Below, one piece after another: positions 27,050-38,885 of a stretch of 64,000 nt of DNA. Position 1 is the first letter of the stretch. The number at the start of each line of letters is the position of its first letter. Origin of the DNA: Puffinus mauretanicus (Eukaryota; Chordata; Aves; Procellariiformes; Procellariidae). Below the pieces are notes generated by a model. It saw only the letters and a program-made list of their open reading frames with translations, searched no databases and was not told the DNA's origin. The stretch is taken from NCBI GenBank assembly GCA_023333565.1, contig JAJKFH010001094.1, forward strand, positions 496,001 to 560,000, given 5' to 3'. The position numbers and the translations under genes are program-made.

Positions 27050-30000
27050 TCTAAATCTGTGAACCTACTCTTTGGCTGTCATCCTTAAGCCTTACTCCAG
27101 AAATTTCATACTCCTCGTATTTAATTTTGATTAGGCATTGGAGAATGTGTTTATTTCTTGCTTTACGGTCTGATAGGATCCCTGCCCGCATTCACACTGA
27201 GGCAAGGTTAGCGAGAGGAAGAAGGCGGTGGCTTGTTTGGGTATTTCAGGGATATGGAAAGGTGGTGAAAGGGCATAGTCCCCCACCACAAGGATGAGAG
27301 AGGTGTTCTAGTTTACTGGGCTAAGTTGAGTGACCTGCCCTGTGGGTGGGCATGGCCCTCATCAGCCTGTGCTGGTGGGACAGCCTGGGGCCAAAGGACT
27401 GGTTAGTGGAGCAGTGTCATAAACTGCTGAAATGTCCCTGCGGTGTCTGGGAGCTCAGCACATGACTACAAAACCTGCCAAGCAGCAAGGCAAGCCTGTC
27501 AGCTCCTGCAGACCCAGCTAAACCATTGCTGGGACCTCAAGGTTGTTCATTTAACAGTGTTTATGGTCACTTGGTCACCAGGGCTACGATGTAAATAAAT
27601 CATGAGCCAAAGGCTGTGGGTTCACAGCAGTTTAAGACAATCCATAACACGGCAGCACCAAAACATCAGTGCTGCACCCACCCCCATCTCCAGGCTGCCA
27701 TTGCTTGTCTGACCCTGCGGCAATCTGACTCGGGGCAGGAGGGTGGAAGGTTTGTGCTGGACACAGCTCTCTGGCCTGGCTCCCTGCTTGGCTTGGTGAG
27801 GCATGAACAAATATTTGACTTGGATTCAGCCCACTGGCACCACTCACCCTGAATTACTCCCTGGAGCTCCTTCTTCTCCAGTAAGACCAGAGATCCTCAT
27901 GGGTGCACAGGTTCCGAAATGGGACACAGCAATTAAACACCTAAAGTTAGGCAGGGTGAATCCAGGCTAGACCTAGATAGCTAGGTCTAATAGCAAAGGG
28001 AGATATCAGAATGCCAGGCCAAGGGACTAACCCCTACCATCCATCCCTATCACGGGCTGCTCTTCACAGTGTCCCTCAGGCATTCTCTATCACAGTTTCC
28101 CAGCCCAGAGGACCCATCCCTGCTGGGAGGGTAACACAGTCACTTTCCCTTTTGGCTGGAAAGGTTACCAATGAGATCCAGTCTAAAACTAACCAACTTC
28201 TAATCCTCAGAAAGGATTTGAATGGGAGTTCAGTACAGAATTACACCAAAACGTCCTGTGTTACATATTTGTCTTCTGGACAGAAAGGAAAGTTGTCCAA
28301 AGCCAAGCACTTTCCTGTCTGCTGGTTCAGCAGGAGAAGCTCTGAGCTTTGCGCGGTTTCTGTTTTTGTGTGGGGTATCAGGAATGACAAATTCCTTGGA
28401 GAGAACTCAAGGGAAAAAAAAAAGGAGAGAGAGAAGAGAGAGAAAAATTCTTGGCAGGCAAGATGAAAGGTTGGGCCAGGTCCCAGGCTGTCATTTAGCC
28501 AAATATGTGGAACAACCTTCTTTTGCCCAGAAGTCTGCTAGCAATTTGCAGAACAGTGTTGCAGGTAGCCAGCAGAGTTGTCAGTCTCCAGACTCGGCTA
28601 TTTTCTGATCTCTCTCTGTTTCCTTGGTGAATATTCCCAAGCAGCACAAAATTTAATCCAGTTCACAAGGGGCTGCAGCTGCTTCCAGTTCTGCCCAACA
28701 GCTGCTTTTACAAGACAGAGGTTTCAGAAGACTGGCTTTCTTCAGAGAGCCACAGGAGGGGTTACCTGAGCTGCGTGGATTCCCTATATTTGGCAAGGTT
28801 TTCCCAGCATCCAAAAGGTTGTATGTATTCAGTTGGTTTCAACAAAGCACTTGAAATTCCCCAACAATTCATTAACCTTGCAAAAGCAAATAGAAAGTAC
28901 TAATTAACATGGTCAGGAGATAATTTCAAACAGTAAGACAGGTCTTTCAACCCTACCAGGAACAGTGTTGATCCACAGACCCTGACTACTCACCTAGAGC
29001 ACATGCCAGCAGCCCCAGCCCTTGCAGGACCATTATCTGAGCCAGAATGACAACCCTGCCTCAGAGAACAACTCTCAGGGTGTGGTTTCATGCTCCTCCT
29101 AATCCAGGGCAAGGGCAGGATACTGCGGAAAGGGCAGTCCCCTGACCCCACTTGCACACACTCCCTACACTTCACTTTTGCTGCTTCTCTTGCTTCAGCT
29201 GTAGAGGCTGTATAAACACTGAGGAAGCTGATTCAGCTCCATAATCCAGCAGGCAACTCATCCACCAAAAAGAAAAGGCTTTCTGAGAACTGGATTTTGT
29301 TCCTGGCATCACTCCAAAACTGAAGGATGGTCTGAGGCAAGGCCAAGGTTTAATTGCTTAACAAGGATCCAGGGGATTGGGCTACAAATTAAGTGACTAT
29401 AATCAAACTGAGCTCATGCCTCAGTTTCTCTTCCTACAGTGGCAGTAGTAGATACCTGCCTCCAAGTGGTTGTTGGATTTATTTCATATATTCATGAAAC
29501 ACCCAGAGATTCTCTCATACAAACAAGGGCTTTATATTAATCATACAATGTCATTACGATTAGTGAAAACACCATGTCCCTTTTAAAAGTATCAGTAATG
29601 CAGAAAGCAGAAATCCTTTACTCAGACATAAATATATTCCCTATTTAGCAGAAAGGTGATGGAAAGTCTGGGAAGGCACACGGAGATACGCATGTATATA
29701 TTCATCTATTTGAAAAGAGCTGCATTCCCTAGCACTCCCTGGCTCGCGTGCATCTAATAGAGTATCTATTTAGGAAAATGTGACTAGCATAACTAGCTAT
29801 GCAATGCTCACATCTGCTAATCCTTTGCTGCTCAAGTAATCATCTTCACTTGCAAAAAGATTTATACTATTTTGGGTGCAGGCAAAGAGGAGCTAAGCAC
29901 TCCAAACCTCTCGCAGCTGGTATCTTGAGGGAAGCACTGCCTTAACATTCGCACTCCAGCAGGGTATAGTGATGCAGGGATCTCATTTCTGGAGGTGGGT

Positions 30001-30181
30001 AGAATTACTTTAGTTAGCTCAGAGAGGTACTAAATGGGCAGAGGAAAGCTCGCAGCTACAATATTTACCATATTGGGTGATGCTTGTAGCTTTATTATAT
30101 TTGCACAGCTTAAATAGGGCTGCTTTCTTGACCACAGCTGCTTTGCGGTGCTGTTTTATCATGTACTTTCACACACATACA

Positions 30182-30191
30182 CCCCCCCCCC
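30182..30191 (+). repeat. C10 homopolymer
   Basis: Ten C residues follow a CACACATACA stretch. Confidence 0.95.
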
Positions 30192-33100
30192 AAACTTCAC
30201 AATTAAGAAACACCAGCTGAAAGCTTGCCTCGCCTCTCTGAGAAGCAAGCACCTGACAACCAGGGATGGATTCTGAACTCAACCCCTCTCCAACTCCAGA
30301 GAGTTACTCTGGACTGACACCAGCAAGTGGCTCCAACTCAGCCATGTGCGTATTTGTGTTTTAGGGATTCCCTCCATCAGGGGGGAGGATGGGGTGGGCA
30401 CATGTGTTTCTAACTTGTAAGAGCAGATCGTGGATGCCAAACAGAGTGGTGAAAGGAAGTGGGGTGCCAAGGGTCTTTGCAGAAGCATGCACGCAAGCAA
30501 CTTCGTATAACAGCCGCACGCCCCTCCCCAGCAGATGGGGTGCAACCATTGCACAAGGACAACACTTCTCACAGCACAGGCAGCCCTCTCTGGCAGGGAA
30601 GTATAGAAATGGTTTGACAGCCAGGTTTTAACCCCTGCAGACGCTGTGCACCCTTTTTGGCAGATAGTTCCCGTGGATGCCTGCCTGACTGTCCAGCTCT
30701 TTTCCCACTGCTGCTTCTCTTTGTGCAGCTAGATCAACGCCAGAGCCTGGGTGTGCCCAGCACTCCCATTTTGCAGTATAGATGCGTCCTGCCCCTGTAA
30801 CCAGGAATTTCAGAGTACTCCACTGCTGGCTGGCTCTCCTAGAAGAGCTGCGCACCATCATTCAAGTGGTATGCATGCAGGACAGGACTCAATAATATAT
30901 ATCTCCTCAAGTACTTTGCTCTTCAAATTCATATTGCTTTTACCCCACAAATGCCATACTTGCGGCCCATGGCTAGTAATTCTAGTAAACTGACCTAGAT
31001 TTGAACAAGTCTTATAGCTCTGATAACATAGTCAGTAACACAGGTCATGCCACCAGGGCTTAAGGGCATTGCCTCCTCTCATTCAGCAAATTCTGGAGAA
31101 GAAAGCACCTTCATTAAATCTCTTATGTACCACCTGTGCCCAAATTTTAAGAAAGACATTTTCTCATACAGGCAAACAGGCTGGAATGATATTAGAATAT
31201 TAATATTTGAAGGTTTTTAGCATTATAAAATACCTAACAAGCACTCAAGACCTCTCCAGCTCAGACATAATGATCAACAAATATGCACAGTGGCAAAAAA
31301 ATCGCTTACCTGTCCACATACAACCCCCCTAAAAGTTTTCAGAAATGTAACTGGGGAAACAAAAGATTGGCAGAATTTTGATCTCTTCATCCTCAAATTA
31401 AATGTCCTATAGAAGCAAATTATTTCTCCTAAAATAGACATAATTAATTGACTAGCAAAATTTCTGTTTGATCTTGCAACCCTGAGAAACTGATGTATGT
31501 ACCTCCTCTGAACAGAACAGTGGTTTTCAAGCTCTTCTCCTCTAAACATCAGTATCATCTTGCCTTTGCCACCTTAAAAAACTCTTAACAAATTTCAGTT
31601 AATCGATTCTTATGTTGCTCTGGTGATTGTAGTGCTGCTACTCAGTTATTATTCATATCTGTGACAACTGTGGTACAAGGAGGGTAAGATCAGCAAGCAC
31701 GAGGTCTTGACTTCTCAGTTGATTTTTGAAAACAAGCACCATTTACTTAGGGATCTACTTATTTACTTATCTGTATTGCAATAGCATGCCCAATTCTCCC
31801 TAAGGATAAGGGCATGTTCATTGCTGGATAGGGCCCTTACCTCAAACTGGTTCAGTAATCCAATGTGCAGCTGTGGCAAATGGATGTGGGTGCAGCGTCC
31901 TTGAGGAGAAATCCATGCACAATCCCAGAAGCCCCCGCAATGCCTTGGGGGCTAACTCTGATGTGAACTGCCAGCCAGTCAGAACCCCATGGATGAAGAA
32001 GTTGGAGGAAGAGACAGGTGGATTTTGTACTTGGTTACCAGAAAAGTGACTCTGTAGGGCCCAGAGCCAGCTGTGAGAGGTCACAGGAGCATGTGGGGGG
32101 CTGAGTGGACAGAAGTTGAATTAAAGACAACTGAGTGATTTAGTCTAGCTCCTACCTGGCTCTTGATGAGGATTTACTCTGGAGATTCCACTTTAGTTAC
32201 TTATGGTGAAATACCTGCCCAACACCACAGAAAAAATTAATCTCAAAATTAGGATTAGGAAGTAACCTAGGACACAGGCTGAATTGCAGACTACTGCTTA
32301 GACCAGTGCCTACTCTGAGATCCGAGAATTGCTACTCAATTGCCTTTTTAGCATGACTTTGCATTAACTGCTTCCACTGGTTCTTGAAGGCTTTCTTAAA
32401 GCTACTTCTGCAGTGAAACATAGTCTTCTTCAATTCCTTTTTTCTCAGTTTTGATTCATAACTATTCAGAAAGATAAATCTAAAGTCTTCTTTGGTAATA
32501 TGAATACTTCAAACCTACAGAATATTATGCTTTTTTTTTTTTAATGACCAAACATCTCAGGTTTGTAACTATTCCTGCTTTAATTCCTCAGAAGTCCCTC
32601 CCATGTAAGGCCCCAGATCAGCACAGTGATCTATGATCTAGTTGCTGCTCTGAACACCGGGGCTGCCAAGACCGAGTCCATCCCAGCACATCCCACCCCC
32701 TTTGACTGTAGGACCACTCTGTACTGATGATAATATGGCAAGAGGGATTATAACCTCTCCTTGGTCTTCTAGAGAACATGTACTAAACGTGCTTTCCCTG
32801 GTTCTTTCTAACTCTAAATCTCATAATGACTTCTTAAATACCTACATTCATTGTCATTGACTTGTAATTCCTCACAAAGGGCAACCTAAACAATCACAAA
32901 CATACATACACCCTTCCCTACACAGGGAGAATACGTTTGTGATACAGTTGGGAAAGCACGATGGTCTTCCGCAACAACACAGGGCTTTTGATGATCATAC
33001 CTACCCTCTACTCACAGATCCATCTGCACTAGAATTTGGTCAGTCATTCCAAACAGCTGCCTTTTCTTTCTAATTACCCTTCCAAAGAACTATTTCTTTC

Positions 33101-34589
33101 TATTCCCAAATGCAAAAACCTTCCTCCCTTCCAGAATTATAATGGCTAAAGGTCTGTGATGGACAATATTTTGTCCTAGTTTCACTAAGACACTTTGGTT
33201 TCCGTGCTCTTTAGCAATCAAAGCAGGCAAACATTTAAAACTCTGGGAAGTTAATCTTGCTGCAGCTTCTTTTTCTAATGGATTGGGTTTAGGTATTGGC
33301 TTTTATGTCTATTTTTCAGGTCGTTTTACAGAACCTTCTGAGTCTCATAAGCCCATATTGTTGATCTCAGAGAAGCCACCTATATTTACTGATGGATGAG
33401 TTAAAATATAGTCCTACTATCATTTGGAAAAATGCTATAAAATAGATAATCTCTGAGATATGTGGACTATGTACACATGGTTTGATAAGGAATGGAGCCA
33501 GCCCAAGTTTGTGCCGAGCAACCTCCTAGCTACTCTCCAGAACACACTGTTCTACATGTATACCTGTACACACAGAGCAAGAGAGATGCATGCACACGTG
33601 TTTACATCTTTCAGCCTATGCTGCTTCTAGGTTTGAAAGTCAACAATACAAACCAGCACATAGCCATTTAGGACAGGAAGCGAAAAACTATATTTAGCTG
33701 AAACTGTAGTAGAAAGGAGATGAGCAGTATATTGCTTACGTTCGTGTCCCCATTCCTGTGAACACTGGTATGAGACTGTCTGCAATGATGAGTTCTCCAC
33801 TCAAAGGCGATATTCCCAGCATGGACCACTCTCTAACAAACAAAGGGACAGTTCCTTTCTGTGCTACCACCAGTATCACTGCAAATGTGCTCAAAGCATC
33901 CACTAAGTTTGGTGAGTACTCACTGAGAAGCACTGGAAAGATCACATGACAAGTCAGCGTGGCTGTAAACATGCTTTTCTGTTACATGAATTTCAGGAGA
34001 TTTTATGTCTCCTCTCTGGATGCACCAAATTCAGTTATCTTTGGAGAGCTCCTTCTTCTTTGTATCTTTACAGTAATATCCCGATCTTGGTGCAATGCAT
34101 CTTGAGCACAGACACTTCCGTCCTGAGAAGCACCATCCCCCAGGACTGCAAAGTGTACCCCTTATCAGAGCTTGACAGACAGCAGAGAGATTTGATGACA
34201 CTGATTTGTTTCCAGTTGCCTGAACTGTCCCTTCCCCATTTAAACACCACATCTCACATGTTCTATGTTGAGGTTTTCTTTGAGCAGTACTTTGCATTGG
34301 GTCCAAGACCTCCTGAGGCCAACAGGACTTGTTCCACTGATTCAAATAAGCTTAGATTAAGTCCTTCACAAACGACGGCTCTTGAGGAGTTTTCAAAAAT
34401 AGTTTTCTTGGTTCAAACCTGTAAATGTTGGTATTAGATTTATTTAGCCCACTGCAGAGACAGATATGTAGCCTGGGCAGAAGAGTCATTTGATAAGAAA
34501 GCTTTTGTGGCCAACAAGTATCTAAAAGCTCCCATTCCAGCAGAAGTCATGGGTTTGATAGAGTGCTTACCAAAGCGGTTCTCTGGTCT

Positions 34590-34660
34590 GCTCCACACAG
34601 GAGATCAGACTAGACAATCAAGACTGTCCCTTTTGAAGCTAAAATCTGTGAACCTATGAG
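34590..34660 (+). mobile_element. Old CR1/L3-like LINE 3' end
   Basis: CACAGGAGATCAGACTAGAC, AATCAAGACTGTCCCTTTTG and AATCTGTGAACCTATGA match the well-known 3' terminus of old amniote CR1/L3 elements (AGGTCAGACTAGATGATC, then GGTCCCTTCTG and an ATCTATGA end). The element points to the plus strand. Its body, upstream of about 34590, is too degraded to delimit. Confidence 0.65.
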
Positions 34661-37600
34661 AGTTGTTCAGTTTCCAGATTCCTCCAGTGCTTGACCTCTT
34701 TACGTTTACATTCACTGCACGAAATCTGTCAACTGTGATGGTGGTTTTTGTGCCAAAAAGACATTTCACCAAAAAGATGCATAATCATTACTTCATTAGG
34801 CAGCCTGTGCCCCAGAAATGAGAACCACTGTAACTCATCCCAGCTACCTGGACCAGCCATTATCCCAAAGGACTATTTAATATTTGCATATTACGTCTCT
34901 GTCTCAGCTCCTGTCTGCTCTCCTCATCATCTCCTCCATGCATTGGCCAGATGTTGGAATGAAGGCATATACCTTTTCATGAAACTGTGGTCACCAGGCT
35001 CAGTCAGCTCACATTTCTCCATATGTTTTGTGATCTCACCACTTACTAACGTTCCTAGGAGTTAGCCTGACTCTAGGTCAGAATTACTGGTTAAATTTCC
35101 CCGTTTCTCTCCCAACCCATTTTGGAAGAATTTGATTAGATTGATTTCTATTCAGCCCCTAGCTACACTTCTCCCCACGTTCCTCTCTGAGGAGCTACTA
35201 ATTCCGGAGGCAGATTTCTCCCCAGTGTCTTTCTGCCATTTCAGAGGTACAAGTCAGCAAAACCTCCTTATTGATTTGCTATATGCAGAATAGACCCTTC
35301 AGTCATTACTAGGAATGGATACACGGATACTTTCCAAGTTGCTAGGGTACTTTTATGATAATTTGCATTGTCATAGTTTCTGTGCGTGTGAGTAAGCTTT
35401 GGTGACTATGGTGAATGAAGGTGCAATCTCAGCAATTGCTCATGCAATTTTTGTGCACAGAATTTTAAAATCAGGTCCAAATTCTCCATCAGCAGCTTGC
35501 CTTATGTTACCATCTCTTTTGAAAGCTACCAATTTTATCTACACATACTTTGTGAAATTGGCATCTAATTCAATGTGACTATAACAGGAAATTAGCTAAA
35601 CATCACTTAGACACATTTCTAATTCTGTAATGTGTTGGAGGTCACATGCTGAAGTGTAATTTTGAGGATCTTCAATATTGTGGCATGTAAACAGAGGGAG
35701 TTAAAACAGACTTTTTAAATAACTAAGTTACTTTTTATGAGTGGGAGACAGATTGAAAATAAAGACAATCAGTTAATGAAATAAAAGGCCATTCTGTTAA
35801 ATTGTTCAGATGCTCATAAACTTATGAAGAATGCATGCATCGTGCCCATTCATGCTTCAATATTCCTGCAACCACTTGATTTACAGTCCAAATCCAGGGT
35901 CTATGGCTTGTTTACTTTCTCCTGCAACTGTAAACTGAAAGCAAACCTTTGCAAGCATATGGCTCCTTTCAGACAAGCTGAGAAAGAGATAAACAGTACA
36001 AATTTTTCAGTTTCTCCGTACTTGGCATCTTAACTACCACAAATGCAGGGAATATCTGCAAAGTGCAAATTATTTGGATTACCATCTACTAAGTTCCTCT
36101 TGGCAGTCTACAGGGATTGGATTCTCTCATTTTTTCCTTATGGCTGTGTGATCTTTGTCTCTCAGTGTTTAAAATCAAGTGGAACTGAGGAATTGTACCT
36201 TGGAACAGGAGTGTCATTGTTGCACTTAATATAAACAACTGAACAAGGCAAAAGCAGTGACAGTTGTAATGCAGGGTTCTCCCTCCATCCCCCGCACTCC
36301 ATGTGCGCATTTGGGAACAGTCCTATGGTGAAACTATAGCACACTAGCCTGTCAGCAGCAATTTTATCCTCTTTTTGACTGAGTGTGCTCCAAGTCAAAG
36401 GGGGCTGACTTGCAGCACACTCAGTGACTGAAAATGCAAGTATCCCATATCTATCCACCTATACAGCTTCTTCTACTGCACCCATCACAGACACATCTGG
36501 GAGCTTTTATTCATGGGAAACAGGCTGTCTAAGTCTGTCAGACAGATAAGAAACACTCTTAATATCTGGTATTACATGTTTTTCCAAGGGGGGTGACCGA
36601 AGGTTTCAGCAGCTATGTTATTTTCCCCTGATTGTTTTCAACAGGAAACAGAAACACTCAGCTTCAGCATGGGCTTTCTGATACAACTAAGCCTCAGGCG
36701 GATTCCAGCCTGATCCTGGAATCCCAGCAGCTGATTGTCCTCTCAATCAAAACCCATTTTCTCTCCCACTGTGTTTTCTTGGGGCTCGAACCTGCAAGGT
36801 GCAGTGTCTGTTCACCAGGAGCAAGGAAAGCCTGGGTTTTTTTCCTAACAGAAAGCACATCTGAAGTCTCCTGGGAGCCTGTGGAGAGGGTTTGTGTGTA
36901 CCTTAGCGTGCTGGAGCTGGAGTGACCAGCAGCTCATAGGGACGAACCCTTATCCACTTCTCAGCATTTCAGTAGAAACAAAGCAAGCCTCCCAGAAAAG
37001 ATTTGTCACATTTCCAAAAGCACAGAACTCCCTTATTCTGTCCTTTGCCCTAAACTGCAGCTTGGAATTCATCCTTCTTCTTCCCTAAATAGCTAAGATT
37101 CAAGCTAAATAAAGGTATTGCAGTTTGTTTTCAGCTGGAACATGTTAGCTAAGGGAAATACTGTAAATTACAGTACAATCATGCCACACCATTGTGATTG
37201 TGTAGCTGATAACTCAGCAGCCAGCTCGCAAATGCAGCCGAGAGCTCTTTGTTAAGTAGGAAAAGGAAAGCGACAGTTATTAAAAATGACCAGTCACTAA
37301 AGACTTACCCTGAGTCTTCCCTGGCTCCCTTGTCTCCTGCTGATGTTTTCATCATTACAGCAAACTTTAAGACACTTTCTGTTTCACAGTGGCTTTAGAG
37401 TTCCTTGGTAAAGAAAGCAATTCCTTTCCATCGCTGAGCAGAACCTCCACATCCTTAGGTTTTGTACTGAAGATGGTATTTCAAGGGGCGGCAGGGGGAG
37501 GATGTTTAAAACCAGCTTCAGGCTCAGTAGTATCGGAGGGCAGAGGACTAAACAAGCACTGAAATGAAAGCAAACTACCAAGAAGGTCTGATTTTAGCCT

Positions 37601-37670
37601 CTCTTATTTCTACTTCCTGTATTTATATGAACGGGGGATTTCAGGAAGAGGCAGTCTTTGGTGGTCAAGG

Positions 37671-37692
37671 GTGTGTGTGTGTGTGTGTGTGT
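37671..37692 (+). repeat. (GT)11 microsatellite
   Basis: This is a perfect run of eleven GT units after CAAGG. It could vary in length between individuals. Confidence 0.97.
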
Positions 37693-38530
37693 TACAAAGC
37701 CATATTTAGTAGTGAAGGCAGGTTAACCTTATTAGAAAGAAGGGCCTGAGACTGTCAGCTTATTTGTTTCTCTAACTTATGTAAGTTTCGGGGGAAATTG
37801 TTTTACAGACTACAGGTATATCAGGAGGCAACAGAGCATGGTGAACTTTGTAAAGGATTTTATAAGGCAGCAAAGCAGTAAGTCTCCGTCTGCAAATTCC
37901 TGAAGCATGTGTATTTCTATTGCTTGAGTAACTGGAACCAGATGGAGCTTGGAAACCTTTATATTTACAGAGGACCTGAGAAAATGAAATGTCTTACACT
38001 GGCAGAGGACAGCTTCGCAAAAACATTCCCAGTTAAAGCAAAAGCTAATGATAAGGTTGTAAGACTGCTAGTAAATGAACAGCTATCCATGCCGTGAAGC
38101 TCCAGTCAGTCTTAGAGCACACTGGACCTGCAGTTACTTAAGTGGTCGAGTAGTGTTTACTGTACTGGAAACCCGACTGAATATAGACCAGCTGTGGACT
38201 GACAGATGTGCTGTTAGACAGGGCTGGTGGCACTCCTATTTGGCAGCCCTATCATTCCGGAAATATTTGATGTTAGGAGAATACGTAATGGAAACAATAA
38301 GGCAGAAGTATGAAGCAGAGACAGAGAAAAGCAATTGAATGGAACAGAGAAGGAGACAAAGGTAACTTTTTGCCCCTTTTATCTTTAGAAGGAATTTCCC
38401 AGCTTTCTAAGAGTAAGTAGACTGTGCCATACAGCCCACAGTGGAAATGCAAATGCCAGGCAGCTGCCAGTGTATTGGCATGAGGGAAACTAGACCTCAG
38501 TGTAGAACACAGCCAGTTCTGCTGGCACTA

Positions 38531-38885
38531 AGCTAGGGAGAGTCAGAGGGACCTTCACGATCATCAAGTCACACCTCCTGTGTAACACAAGACAAACTTT
38601 TTTCAGGGTTTTTTTGATCAAGCCTTTAACTTCTGTTGACATTAGAAAATTTATCTTCTAGCTTTTAGAAGGATTTCTCTTAGAAAGTCAAAAAGCCTAA
38701 CTGAAAGGCTGCATGATGGAAAATTCACCACCCTTCTTCGTAAGGTGTCTTAGTGCTTAATTGTTGATATTATTTAAATTCACACCTGATTTTTTGCCTT
38801 GACTTGTCTAGTTTTAAATTTTCAGCTACCGTATCTCATAATGCTCCTTTCTACTAAATTAAGGAGCTCCTTGGTCCAACTCATG
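38531..38885 (-). mobile_element. Degraded old CR1 fragment
   Basis: On the plus strand it opens with GAGTCAGAGGGACCTTCACG and ATCATCAAGTC, the reversed CR1 end. Further in are TGACTTGTCTAGTTTTAAAT and a CATAATGCTCCTTTCTACTA segment, which resemble the reversed 3' region of old turtle/crocodile-type CR1 elements. Divergence is high, so limits are approximate. Confidence 0.55.

Noticed and set aside
31315..31360. Exon-like segment between a TTTCCCCAG acceptor and a GGACAG/GTAAGC donor on the minus strand
   Set aside because: It is only about 44 bases long, shows no homology, and lies in an otherwise non-coding frame. It was treated as chance splice-site pairing.
33946..34437. 163-codon plus-strand frame
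   Set aside because: No recognisable domain. Composition is typical of chance translation, and it partly overlaps equally long minus-strand frames.
37312..37360. Candidate RIN3 first exon: ATGATGAAAACATCAGCAGG start followed by a GTAAGT donor on the minus strand
   Set aside because: The exon would end with two bases of an open codon, which does not fit either possible start of the 17.2 kb exon. A good donor alone is expected by chance every kilobase or so.
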